From: a bacterium
GTDB lineage: Bacteria; Desulfobacterota; Binatia; HRBIN30; CADEER01
Direction: 5' to 3'
NCBI GenBank assembly: GCA_030430165.1
Contig: JAUIGL010000001.1
Span: forward strand, 1 to 64,000
Length of the DNA: 64,000 nt
The position numbers were made by a program, and so were the translations under genes. Below the pieces are notes generated by a model, which made no database searches, was not told the DNA's origin, and saw only the letters and a list, made by a program, of their open reading frames with translations. Shown piece after piece: positions 31,972 to 40,350 of this stretch. Numbering within the stretch: position 1 is the stretch's first letter; each line of letters starts with the position of its first letter.

Positions 31972-33155
31972 CATCCGCGTCCCGCGCGCGCCGGCCGAAC
32001 GGCTGGCTGGCCGCAGTCCTTTGCGCGTTGGCTTGCGGATGGACGCTCGCCCCGGCGGCGGAGGCGCAGTGCCCCGGTGACTGCAACGGTGATGGAAGAG
32101 TGGTGATCGGCGAGCTCGTCATCGGCGTCAACATCGCGCTCGGCACCCTGCCTGTCACCGACTGCGAGGTGCTCGACACCAACGGCGATGGGCAAGTGCA
32201 GATCAACGAGCTGTTGACCGCGGTGCGCTCCGCGCTGAATGCCTGTCCGACTCCGGCGGCTACGCCGTCGTCGACCTTCACGCCGAGCGCGACGCCGTCG
32301 CCGACTCCCAACCTGCCGCCGGTCGTGTCGCCGATTGCGATCTACCGGACCTTCCCCGGATACCCGATAGCGTTGCCCTTGCCGGTCAGCGACCCGGAGG
32401 GAGCCGCGCTCGCCTGCGAGCTGACCGCCCCGCCGGTCGGCGCCGACATCGACGACGAGCCTGCGACGCTGCTGTGGACTCCCGCCGAGGACCAGCTCGG
32501 GGCCTTCGCGATACCCTTCACCTGTGCCGACGATGGCATACCGCCACAGGTCGCCGAGGGGGAGGTTGCGATCAAGGTGTCTGAAGAGGATGACTGCGCG
32601 ATCGTCACCTGCGACCCCGCTGTCGGCTGCACCAGCGAGTTACCGTCGGTCGACACCGAGTGTTGCGCCGCAGGTCCGGTGGCGCGGGTTGCCGAGCCGG
32701 ACGTCGATTGTCCCGGCGGCCTGGTGATGTTCGTCGGTCGCAATACCGACGGTTCGTTCGGCCGGGTGCAGAACTGCGACACGATGCGCATGTTCGTCAC
32801 CGGCCAGCAGGGCGCCGCGCTGCGCTTCAACCTCGAGATGCGTTGCCTGCGCACCACCGCCGGGCTCGGCTTTCGCGCGCGCCTGGAGAATCCGACCCGG
32901 GGGGTCGTATTCGATTACGAAACCCCCGGGCTGAGCCTGTTCTTCGGCGAGCGCGACGACGGTTTCTACGAACGCCTGGGGGTGGCGGTGCCGATTCCCG
33001 GCGCGCCCTTCTTCGACCTCGAGGAGTCGGAGGCGAATCTCAGCATCACGTTGATCGACGCCGACGGGACTGAGCTGACCGAAGATCTGCGGGTCATCCT
33101 GTCGTCGACGCCGCAGCCCCAGCTGCCCGATCCGGATCCTACTCCGGTGCCATAG
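31968..33155 (+). CDS. Secreted protein with dockerin-like calcium module
   Basis: 395 residues starting with GTG. Signal peptide, then two EF-hand-like units (CPGDCNGDGRVVIGELV and DTNGDGQVQINELLTAV; about residues 34-90), a Ser/Thr/Pro linker (TPAATPSSTFTPSATPSPTP) and a beta-rich domain with a 'VSDPEGAAL' cadherin-like strand pattern, then a Cys-rich stretch and a C-terminal domain I do not recognise. It ends in a proline tail. It is probably extracellular or surface-bound. It uses the same N-module as 12856-13830, a lineage marker rather than evidence of cellulosomes. Confidence 0.75.
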   Translation: MTSASRARRPNGWLAAVLCALACGWTLAPAAEAQCPGDCNGDGRVVIGELVIGVNIALGTLPVTDCEVLDTNGDGQVQINELLTAVRSALNACPTPAATPSSTFTPSATPSPTPNLPPVVSPIAIYRTFPGYPIALPLPVSDPEGAALACELTAPPVGADIDDEPATLLWTPAEDQLGAFAIPFTCADDGIPPQVAEGEVAIKVSEEDDCAIVTCDPAVGCTSELPSVDTECCAAGPVARVAEPDVDCPGGLVMFVGRNTDGSFGRVQNCDTMRMFVTGQQGAALRFNLEMRCLRTTAGLGFRARLENPTRGVVFDYETPGLSLFFGERDDGFYERLGVAVPIPGAPFFDLEESEANLSITLIDADGTELTEDLRVILSSTPQPQLPDPDPTPVP

Positions 33156-33192
33156 CCCCAGTTCGTCGCCAGGACCGTCCGGCGGGAGCTTG

Positions 33193-33247
33193 GAGACACG
33201 GGTGAACACGGAGGACACGGAGAGCGCGGTCATCCGTGTCCTCCGTG
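33193..33247. terminator. Hairpin repeat between convergent genes (repeat copy B)
   Basis: A 15-base perfect inverted repeat: CACGGAGGACACGGA at 33207-33221 and TCCGTGTCCTCCGTG at 33233-33247, with an 11-base loop. Bases 33193-33221 also match 1144-1172 in reverse complement (27/29). It sits between convergent genes at 31968-33155 and 33274-34299, where it could stop transcription from both sides. It has no T-tract. Confidence 0.65.
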
Positions 33248-33273
33248 CCTAAAACGAACCCGTGTTCTCCGTG

Positions 33274-34299
33274 CTATCCCACGCGGCACAGCGCCTTTTC
33301 GAAGAGGACGAGGGTGCGGTCGTGCAGGAGGTCGCCGATTTCTTTGGGGGCCTTGCCGGCGCAGGCGCGGGCGTGGCTGCCTTCGAGGATGATGCCGAGT
33401 CGGTAGCAGGCGAGCACCTCGTACCATTCGACGGCTTCGAGATTGCGCGTCGAATGGGCTCGGTACTGCTCGAGTAGCTCGGTGCGGGTTGGGAAGCCCG
33501 CCCAGGCCGGCAGTGGTTGCGGCTCTCCTTCGCTCGACGTCGGAAAGGCGAGCAGCGCGCCGAGATCGAGCAGCGGGTCGCCGATGGTGGCCAGCTCCCA
33601 GTCGACGATCGCCGCCAGCTCTGCACCGTCGCGGCGGAACATGACGTTTGCCGAGTGGTAGTCGCCGTGCAGGATTCCGGGCCTGTAGTCGGACGGTAGA
33701 TTGCGACCGAGCCAGACGCCGACCTCCTTCACGCCGGGGATGTCGGGGCCGGGGTAGCCGGAGAGCTCGCTGTACGAATCGAGCTGGCTCTGCCAGCGCT
33801 CGACCTGTCGTTCGAGGTAGCCGTCGGGCTTGCCGAAGTCGCCGAGGCCGACCGCGCGGAAATCGACCTCGCCGAGCCGCGCGATGGCAGTCGCCATCGA
33901 CAGGCCCATGTCGTGGCGGATCTGCTCGCTCTCGGCGTGCAGCGGCGGCAGGCCCTCGCTCGGATTGAAGCCGTCGATCGGCTGCATCAGGTAGAAGGCG
34001 GCGCCAATGACGTCGATGTCCTCGCACGCTGCGATCAGCGTCGGATGTGGCACGTCGCTGCCCGCCAAAGCGGCGAGCACGCGCGCCTCGCGACCCATGG
34101 TGGCGTCGCTGTTGCGCCGCTTGTGCAGGGGAGGGCGGCGCAGCACGTACTCGGCTCCGCCGCGTGCGAAGCGGACCATGATGTTCTGCGTGCCGCCGGT
34201 GAGCGGCTGGATGTCTTCGATTGGACCTGGCGCCAGGCCCTGTGCATCCATCCACTTCGACACCGCTTCGATATCGACGCCTTCGGGGATCTTCGTCAT
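33274..34299 (-). CDS. Aminoglycoside-phosphotransferase-family (APH) kinase
   Basis: 341 residues. The ATP-lobe segment 'PLTGGTQNIMVRFARGGAEYVLRRPP' precedes the catalytic loop 'GILHGDYHSANVMFRRDG' and the metal-binding 'AIVDWELATIGDPLLDLG'. This is the ACAD10/11-type small-molecule kinase subfamily, often encoded with acyl-CoA dehydrogenases and thought to phosphorylate hydroxyacids or their CoA esters. Length and motifs are complete. Its neighbour 30751-31971 (a CoA-transferase) is consistent with acyl-CoA metabolism. Confidence 0.87.
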   Translation of the reverse strand: MTKIPEGVDIEAVSKWMDAQGLAPGPIEDIQPLTGGTQNIMVRFARGGAEYVLRRPPLHKRRNSDATMGREARVLAALAGSDVPHPTLIAACEDIDVIGAAFYLMQPIDGFNPSEGLPPLHAESEQIRHDMGLSMATAIARLGEVDFRAVGLGDFGKPDGYLERQVERWQSQLDSYSELSGYPGPDIPGVKEVGVWLGRNLPSDYRPGILHGDYHSANVMFRRDGAELAAIVDWELATIGDPLLDLGALLAFPTSSEGEPQPLPAWAGFPTRTELLEQYRAHSTRNLEAVEWYEVLACYRLGIILEGSHARACAGKAPKEIGDLLHDRTLVLFEKALCRVG

Positions 34300-34393
34300 G
34301 GAGCGACCTCTGCTCAGCGATCGATACTAAGACAGACGGTGCACTGCCAGTCGGTGGCGTTCAGGAGAACGATTCGCGCCAAGTGCCGGCGGC

Positions 34394-35059
34394 TCAGTCC
34401 TTGCGGGCGACGATGAAGCGGCTGATCGGTGGCGGGTAGAGCTCGGTTTCCTCGATGCGGAATCCGGCGCTGCTGATGGTCTGCTCGAGGTCGGCGAAGG
34501 TCAGCAGGTTGACGTAGGGGGCAAAGCCGAGCAGGCGCATGAGCGACAGCGGCAGCGCCCACAGGCGGGTCTGCTCGGCGAGGCAAACGGTCTTGGAAAT
34601 GAACACGCCGCCTGGCTTCAACGCCCGGTGCAGCGCGCCCAGTGCCGCCTCGAGCTCGCGCACCAGGTGCAGAGCGTTGAACGCGAGTATCTCGTCGTAG
34701 GCTTCGTTCTGCCAGTCGTCGTTCGGCAGCGCCGCGCGCGCGAAGTCGACGTTGTCGATCTGCTGCTCGCTCGCCTTGGCCACGCCGATCGCGATCATCT
34801 CGGCGGAGAAATCGGTGGCGGTGATGTGGGCGACATCGGGCGCCAGTAGCAGCGCCGTGCTGCCAGTGCCGCAACCGACTTCGAGAACCCGATCGGAGGG
34901 CGACAGATAGCGCCGCGTGTGGTCCAGGGTCTGCTGGTAGGCGTTCGCGTTCTTGATCGGCGACGCCGCGTACTTGCGCGCGGTCTTGTCCCAGAACCGG
35001 GAGTCTTTGGACCAATCGGGCGCCGACGATCGACTTGGTTCTGGCGAGGCGTTGCTCAT
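34394..35059 (-). CDS. Class I SAM-dependent methyltransferase
   Basis: 221 residues. SAM-binding motif I is 'VLEVGCGTGSTALLLA', motif II 'ITATDFSAEMIAIGVAKA', and 'YDEILAFNALHLV' is motif post-III; 'LKPGGVFISKTVCL' is motif IV-like. It belongs to the UbiE/TehB-like soluble group. The substrate is unknown. It lies 74 bases downstream of the phosphoglycosyl transferase on the same strand, so it may modify the glycan or act independently. Confidence 0.87.
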   Translation of the reverse strand: MSNASPEPSRSSAPDWSKDSRFWDKTARKYAASPIKNANAYQQTLDHTRRYLSPSDRVLEVGCGTGSTALLLAPDVAHITATDFSAEMIAIGVAKASEQQIDNVDFARAALPNDDWQNEAYDEILAFNALHLVRELEAALGALHRALKPGGVFISKTVCLAEQTRLWALPLSLMRLLGFAPYVNLLTFADLEQTISSAGFRIEETELYPPPISRFIVARKD

Positions 35060-35133
35060 CCTCGACTCCGATCGCGCCGACGTGGCCTACTGCCTACAGC
35101 GGCGACTATTTTGTCGGCGGCCAGCAAGCCGAC

Positions 35134-35916
35134 TCAGGCGGTGGTGGTGTGTTGCGGCGCTTCGCTGGCGGTCGCCACGGATTGTCGTGCGACGACGTGC
35201 TCGGGACGCGTCCGCCGCGGTTGGTCGGGTTCGACCGTGCGGTCGAGGGCGAGCCAGCGGCTGGTCGGCGCGGAAGGCAGCCCGGCGATGCGCAGGCAGC
35301 TCCAGGCGAGCATGCGCAGGTCGAGCCACGGCGTCGCGGTGCGGATGTATTCGAGGTCGAGATGGAGCTTCTTGCGAACGCTCTCGACTCCGCTGTCGGC
35401 TGGTAGGTTGATCTGGGCGAGGCCGACGATTCCCGGCATGACTTCCAGCCGGCGGTCGTAGTCGGGGATCAAGGGGCGCAACCTGGCGGCGATCTCCGGG
35501 GTCTCCGGGCGCGGGCCGACCAGAGCCATCTCTCCGCGCACGACGTTGATCAGTTGCGGCAGCTCATCGAGGTGCCAGCGGCGCAGAATCGCTCCGACGG
35601 GCGTGATCCGAGGGTCGTTCTTCTGCGTCCACGAGTGCGGCTGCATCGACTCCGCGCCGTCGATCATGGTTCGCAGCTTGAGCATTGCGAAGCGCTGCCC
35701 GTGCAGTCCGAGGCGAACCTGGCGGAACAACACGGGCCCCGGCGAGGTGAGGCGGATCAGCAGGGATAGAAGCGCCAGCACCGGGGTCGCGACGACCAGC
35801 AGGAGCAGCGCCGCCGCTCGGTTTGCAACCAGTCGGCTGCCGCAGGTCGAGCGGCTACCTGGATCCGGTCGTGCGCCGGTCGATCCTGTCCTTGGGCTGG
35901 GCGACCGCTGAGGCAT
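35134..35916 (-). CDS. Polyprenyl-phosphate phosphoglycosyl transferase (PglC/WcaJ-like)
   Basis: 260 residues. A membrane hairpin (NRAAALLLLVVATPVLALLSLL) leads into 'TSPGPVLFRQVRLGLHGQRFAMLKLRTM', then 'RWHLDELPQLINVVRGEMALVGPRPE' with the catalytic DE pair and 'VMPGIVGLAQINLPAD'. These are the monotopic PGT motifs. The enzyme starts lipid-linked oligosaccharides by moving a sugar-phosphate to undecaprenyl phosphate. It is divergent from the PglB-like gene over a 113-base spacer. The C-terminal 40 residues are extra and polar. Confidence 0.9.
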   Translation of the reverse strand: MPQRSPSPRTGSTGARPDPGSRSTCGSRLVANRAAALLLLVVATPVLALLSLLIRLTSPGPVLFRQVRLGLHGQRFAMLKLRTMIDGAESMQPHSWTQKNDPRITPVGAILRRWHLDELPQLINVVRGEMALVGPRPETPEIAARLRPLIPDYDRRLEVMPGIVGLAQINLPADSGVESVRKKLHLDLEYIRTATPWLDLRMLAWSCLRIAGLPSAPTSRWLALDRTVEPDQPRRTRPEHVVARQSVATASEAPQHTTTA

Positions 35917-36029
35917 GACTTTTGTTTCTCCCGCATGCAACGTGCTATCGGACGATCGCGAGCGACGCAAACCGCGGTTGCCGTTGAAGCCGTTCGCGAA
36001 GACGGCCGGCTGTTGGAGAAGTCCCACTC

Positions 36030-38660
36030 GTGACCCGCGAAAGAAAATGGTTCTTGGTCGCGCTTTGCATCGGAGCAGCGGCAATCGCGGTAGGGCGGGT
36101 GCACATGCTTCCGACGGAGTTGCGCGGGGTACGCGGCGCCGGATCAGGCGGCTCGATCGAGCAGTTACGCGAGGCTTATCGGTTCGAGGGCGATGACGGC
36201 AGGCACTACGTCTACCTCGGTGGCTTCGATGGCTACGCCTGGGCGCGGGCTGCGCGCAAGCTGCTGGCATCGGGCTCGTTGTGCGACGACGTCGCCGACG
36301 GTGTCTGCCGCGACTGGTCGTCGACGGTGCGCAAGTCCCGACCGGTGCGTTATCCGCGCTCGATCCAAGTGTATTCGACTGCTTGGCTGCACCGCCTGGT
36401 GAGCTGGCTGTCGCCGAACCGACCGCTTCTCTACACGGCGTTCCTGCTGCCATTGGTCGTCTCCGTCCTCTCGGTCGTCCCGGCGTTCGCGATCGGCTAC
36501 CGACTGTGTGGATTGCTCGGTGGCTGGATGACGGCGCTCTTGTCGACGCTCAATCCGCTTCTGCTCTATCGGACGATTGGCGGTGACAACGATGCGTGGA
36601 ACGTCTTTTTCCCGACGTTGCTGGTGTGGTTGTCGGTGGAGTCGATTCTCGCTCCGACGCGCACCAGGGCGATTGTGCACGCCGTTCTTGCCGGAGCCCT
36701 GATCGGACCGTACTCGGCATCTTGGAACGGTTGGCCGTTCGCCTGGGCGATCTCGGTGGTGGGGTTGCTCGCCAACCCGGTGCTACTGTCGGCGGCCGCC
36801 TGGGCGGGAGATCGCCAGGCGTCATCGGCCGGCGCCGCACTGCTTCCGGTGGTGGCGTTCGTCGTCGTCGCCGGCGTGTCGACATCGGTCGCTGGCGCTT
36901 CGCCGTCCTATCTCGACGCCCTGCCTCTGTTGTTCGATCATCGCCTGCTGGTCTCGCCGGCGATCGCGGCGGCCTCGGACACACTCTCGTGGCCGGATGT
37001 GTACGCCTCGGTCGGCGAGCTGCGCTCGATGACTCTCGGCGACGTTGCGGGCTGGATGGGAGGGCAGCCTTACCTGATGGTCGGCTGGCTCGGTGTCGTC
37101 CTGATGCTCCTGCCGCGGCGCGACTGGCGGACGTTCCACTACGCGATCTTTCTCGCCGGCGTGGTTTCCTACCGACTGTTGCTGTTGGCGAGCGATCAGT
37201 CGCGCTGGTTCATCGCCTTGGTTCTGGCGAGCACTCTGGTTGCCGCCGTGGTGTCCTATGCAGCCGACCCGCGAGAGGGAGCGCGCCGCCGCGCTGCGAT
37301 CGCGATTGCGGTCTGGTTCCTGGCTGCGCTGTTTCTCGGGCTCGGCGCGATTCGCCACTTGCTCCTGTTGGCGTTGCCGCTCGCTGTCGCCGTGGCGGTG
37401 GCCGCCGACCGATTGCGCGGTTGGGTCGTCGGGCTCGCCGCCGCGGCGGCGCCGGCGGCGCGTGGCTCGATGTCGATCGCTGCGACGGTGCTGATTTGCG
37501 CCGCCCTCTACGTGCCGTTGCGACCGGCTTGGGCGATTGCGCGCGATTACCTGCCGCAGGTTCACGATGCGTGGTACCAGGTTCTGATCGGCATCCGCGA
37601 TACTTCGCCGGCCGACGCCGGGGTCAGCGTTTGGTGGGACCGGGGATACCTCGCGAGCTATTTCTCGGAGCGCCCGGTCACCGTAGATGGCGGCTTGCTG
37701 GACTCGCCGCGTGCCTACTGGTTGGCGCGAGCGTTGATGGCGCCGAGCGAGCGAGAGAGTGCCGGGATTCTGCGCTGGCTGCATTGCGGCGTCGCGCCAG
37801 CGCCGGGGCTGGATGGCAACGATCCCGACCACTGGCGTCGCCTCGGCTCCGACGGTCGCTCGCTTTCGGCGATGGGCACGGTCAACCAGCTGGTGCGGTC
37901 GGACGAGGCGGAGGCGCGTGAGTTGCTGCGCCGGCTCGGCCTCGATTGGGGCGCGATCACCGATCTGGTCGACGTCAGCCACTGTCGCCCGGATGAGTCG
38001 TTTCTGGTGCTGAGCGACCGCATGGCGCGCAGCCCTTCGTGGCAGTGGATGGCGACCTGGGACTTCGCCAGGGCGTTTGCCGCGTCGGCGATCGCCGGAC
38101 AATCGGCCGAGTCGATTGCCGCCGAGCTGCAGTCCTCGTACGGGTTGGCGCCGCAGGCTGCAGCCGATCTGGTCGCGGCGGCGCAGGCGGCGCGAGGAGC
38201 CGGTCGGCTGCAATGGTTCGGCTCGGCGATGGCTGGCGTGCCGTCGACGGCGTGGGTGTCCTGCGACGGCTCGGGTGCCGCGCGGACCTGTCCGGTGCGC
38301 GCACGCGGTGTGAACGGACTCGAACTCCGACTCGATGATCCGGGAGCGAGCCGTCTGGCGGGGCCGGTCGATTGGGGACCGCCGGCGTTCGCGCGGATTG
38401 CCGCCGCCGATGCAGTCGAGGAGAAGGTTGCGGACGCGAACGGCGGCTGGGCTGTTCTCTTCGATCCGTCGACGAACAGGGCCGCGATCGGCTCGCCGGC
38501 CTACATCCGGTCGACCTACGTGCAACTGATGTTGCTCGACGGCCGCTACGGCCGCCTGTTCGGCCAAGCTTTCGCCGAGCAGGCGCTTGGCGAGCGCGTC
38601 GTCGCCTGGCGGATCGATTGGCAGGCGCTGGACGTCGGCGCGGCCGATTCGGAGGAGTAG
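36030..38660 (+). CDS. STT3/PglB-type oligosaccharyltransferase
   Basis: 876 residues: about 13 transmembrane helices to residue ~500, then a soluble periplasmic domain. Every STT3 landmark is visible: the first acidic motif GGFDGYAWARAARKL (Asp67; PglB has NDGYAFAEGARD), 'RTIGGDNDAWNVFFP' (acidic pair 186/188), the EL5 loop motif SVGE at 327-330 (TIxE/SVSE class), 'SDQSRWFIAL' and 'VSVWWDRGYLASYFSERP' (WWDYG motif, 535-539). It would transfer lipid-linked oligosaccharide to Asn in an N-x-S/T sequon. The fourth motif residue is Arg instead of Tyr. It is longer than Campylobacter PglB (713 residues). A PGT and glycosyltransferases surround it. Confidence 0.9.
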   Translation: MTRERKWFLVALCIGAAAIAVGRVHMLPTELRGVRGAGSGGSIEQLREAYRFEGDDGRHYVYLGGFDGYAWARAARKLLASGSLCDDVADGVCRDWSSTVRKSRPVRYPRSIQVYSTAWLHRLVSWLSPNRPLLYTAFLLPLVVSVLSVVPAFAIGYRLCGLLGGWMTALLSTLNPLLLYRTIGGDNDAWNVFFPTLLVWLSVESILAPTRTRAIVHAVLAGALIGPYSASWNGWPFAWAISVVGLLANPVLLSAAAWAGDRQASSAGAALLPVVAFVVVAGVSTSVAGASPSYLDALPLLFDHRLLVSPAIAAASDTLSWPDVYASVGELRSMTLGDVAGWMGGQPYLMVGWLGVVLMLLPRRDWRTFHYAIFLAGVVSYRLLLLASDQSRWFIALVLASTLVAAVVSYAADPREGARRRAAIAIAVWFLAALFLGLGAIRHLLLLALPLAVAVAVAADRLRGWVVGLAAAAAPAARGSMSIAATVLICAALYVPLRPAWAIARDYLPQVHDAWYQVLIGIRDTSPADAGVSVWWDRGYLASYFSERPVTVDGGLLDSPRAYWLARALMAPSERESAGILRWLHCGVAPAPGLDGNDPDHWRRLGSDGRSLSAMGTVNQLVRSDEAEARELLRRLGLDWGAITDLVDVSHCRPDESFLVLSDRMARSPSWQWMATWDFARAFAASAIAGQSAESIAAELQSSYGLAPQAAADLVAAAQAARGAGRLQWFGSAMAGVPSTAWVSCDGSGAARTCPVRARGVNGLELRLDDPGASRLAGPVDWGPPAFARIAAADAVEEKVADANGGWAVLFDPSTNRAAIGSPAYIRSTYVQLMLLDGRYGRLFGQAFAEQALGERVVAWRIDWQALDVGAADSEE

Positions 38661-38662
38661 GA

Positions 38663-38716
38663 ATGTTCGACACCCTGCGAGCCGATCTCGCCCGTTTTGC
38701 TCCCAGGAAGAGCTGA
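38663..38716 (+). pseudogene. Possible truncated gene remnant (17 codons)
   Basis: A GGAGGAG ribosome site at the oligosaccharyltransferase stop is followed by ATG and the short frame MFDTLRADLARFAPRKS. The first residues look like the beginning of a larger protein, but the frame ends at once and nothing continues it. It may be a remnant, or nothing. Confidence 0.2.
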
Positions 38717-38736
38717 CGAGCGGTCTGGAAATGTTG

Positions 38737-40350
38737 CTAGCTAGCGGGCTGGACGTGGGTGGTGAAGAGTCGGATCCGCAGGCCGTGCTCAAGGCTCAGC
38801 TCCGCTTCGCGGAGCTCGAGTGCGGCGAGCTCGGCGCCTAGCTCCGGGTGGCGTTCGTCGCCGGTGAGATCGATGACCCAGAGCCGTCCGTCGCCAACGA
38901 AGTCGACCAGGGGAGTCCTGCCGATCACCAGCCGCGCGTCGCCGTAGGCGAGATGCTGGGTCCGCGGCTCGAGCTTCAGCCGCGCTTTCCAGCGCGCGTC
39001 GATGTGGCGCAGGATCGATTGCCAGCGTGGGGTCGGAATCGAGCCCTGGATCTCCATGCTCGACCAGTCCGGTCCGACCAGGTACCAGGCGATTCCCCAG
39101 AACTCGGGGAACTCCGGCATGTAGACGCGATCTCCGGGCTGCAGGCGCCCGGCCAGTTTTTCGGCGACGGCGCGGTAGTTCTCCGGATACATCGGATGGG
39201 CGATTGCCACTGAGCTCGACCAGATCAGCACTGCGACCGCGGCGCCGGCGAGACCCCAGGCGAGCCGCCGCGACGTGATCAGGTTCCACAGCAACAGCGA
39301 GCACAGCAAACAGATGAAGGGGGCGGTGAAGATGAAGACCCGGCCGATCCAAATCGGCTTCACCGCGTAGCTCAGCCCGATCGCTGTCGCCAGGGGCGCG
39401 GCCACCAGAGTGAGCCCGATTGCCCGCGCCGACGGCGTCCGCCACATCCCCAGCAGCACCCCGACGACGATGGCATGGCCGACCCAGCTGCCGAGCAGGC
39501 CGGCGAGCGGCTCGACTCCGAACAGCGAGGCGATCAGCTCGCCGATTCGCTCGAATCCCGGGGTCGGGTAGTTGGAGGAGCTGCGGTAGATCGAGTTGAG
39601 TGCGACTGGGAGCGTGGCGACGCAGACGACGAGCTGGACCGCGATCCAGCGAGCCAGGCTTCGTCCGACTGATCGTCGCTCGAGCTGCAGTGTCAGGCTG
39701 TAGAGCAGGAAGAAGGAGAGCATGAACGGCCCGAGACTGTGGCTGTAGACGAGCGTCAGCTCCGCCACTGCCGTGGCGATCAGAGCGCGCCGGTCGTTCG
39801 CCGATGCGGCGCATCGGTAGTTGAAGTACCAGGCCCACACCGCGAGGAACGAGATCAACGCGTACATCCGCAGCTCGAGCGAATAGTAGACCGAGATCGG
39901 CAGAACCGAGAGGAAGAGGGCGGCGGTGCGGGCGACTCGCTCGGAGTAGACGCGCCGCGCGGTCAGGTACAGCGCGACGACCGACAGGATCGACCAGGTC
40001 ACCGAGTTGGCGACCAGCCAGGTGTCGTTGGTGCCGAACACGCCCCAGGCGCTGAGCTGCAGGTAGTAGAGGGGCGGATGCAGGTCGAATCGGAGGATCG
40101 TCAGCAGGGCGTCGAAGAGTGGCTGCGCCGCGCACACGGCGGACCACATCTCGTCCATCCAGAAGGAGTCTTTGGGCAACCCGGTGAGTCGCACCGCGAG
40201 CCCCAGGAGGACGAGTCCGGCGGACACGGCGACGGTTGTCGCAGCGTCGGAGTTGGATTGCTTGCGGTGGTCCGCGGCGGAGTTGGATTGCTTGCGGTGG
40301 TCCGCGGCGGAGACTGCGGCTCCGGTCTCGGCGTTGCTAGGGGTGGTCAT
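38737..40350 (-). CDS. GT-C membrane glycosyltransferase (GT39/ArnT-like)
   Basis: 537 residues with about ten helices. The GT-C active-site motif DSFWMDEMWSAVCAAQ and the loop motif 'RFDLHPPLYYLQL' are characteristic. A cytosolic or periplasmic C-terminal domain follows from about 420. It probably uses a polyprenyl-phosphate sugar to modify a lipid or glycan. The N-terminus contains the decapeptide AADHRKQSNS twice (tandem DNA repeat). It overlaps the next gene's 3' end by 14 bases. Confidence 0.85.
   Translation of the reverse strand: MTTPSNAETGAAVSAADHRKQSNSAADHRKQSNSDAATTVAVSAGLVLLGLAVRLTGLPKDSFWMDEMWSAVCAAQPLFDALLTILRFDLHPPLYYLQLSAWGVFGTNDTWLVANSVTWSILSVVALYLTARRVYSERVARTAALFLSVLPISVYYSLELRMYALISFLAVWAWYFNYRCAASANDRRALIATAVAELTLVYSHSLGPFMLSFFLLYSLTLQLERRSVGRSLARWIAVQLVVCVATLPVALNSIYRSSSNYPTPGFERIGELIASLFGVEPLAGLLGSWVGHAIVVGVLLGMWRTPSARAIGLTLVAAPLATAIGLSYAVKPIWIGRVFIFTAPFICLLCSLLLWNLITSRRLAWGLAGAAVAVLIWSSSVAIAHPMYPENYRAVAEKLAGRLQPGDRVYMPEFPEFWGIAWYLVGPDWSSMEIQGSIPTPRWQSILRHIDARWKARLKLEPRTQHLAYGDARLVIGRTPLVDFVGDGRLWVIDLTGDERHPELGAELAALELREAELSLEHGLRIRLFTTHVQPAS
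40251..40310. repeat. Perfect 30-bp tandem duplication inside a coding region
   Basis: Two identical, adjacent 30-base units (40251-40280 and 40281-40310; each starts AGTTGGATTGCTTGCGGTGG). The length is a multiple of three, so the glycosyltransferase frame is kept and ten residues are duplicated near its cytoplasmic N-terminus. Perfect identity suggests recent slippage. Confidence 0.9.
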
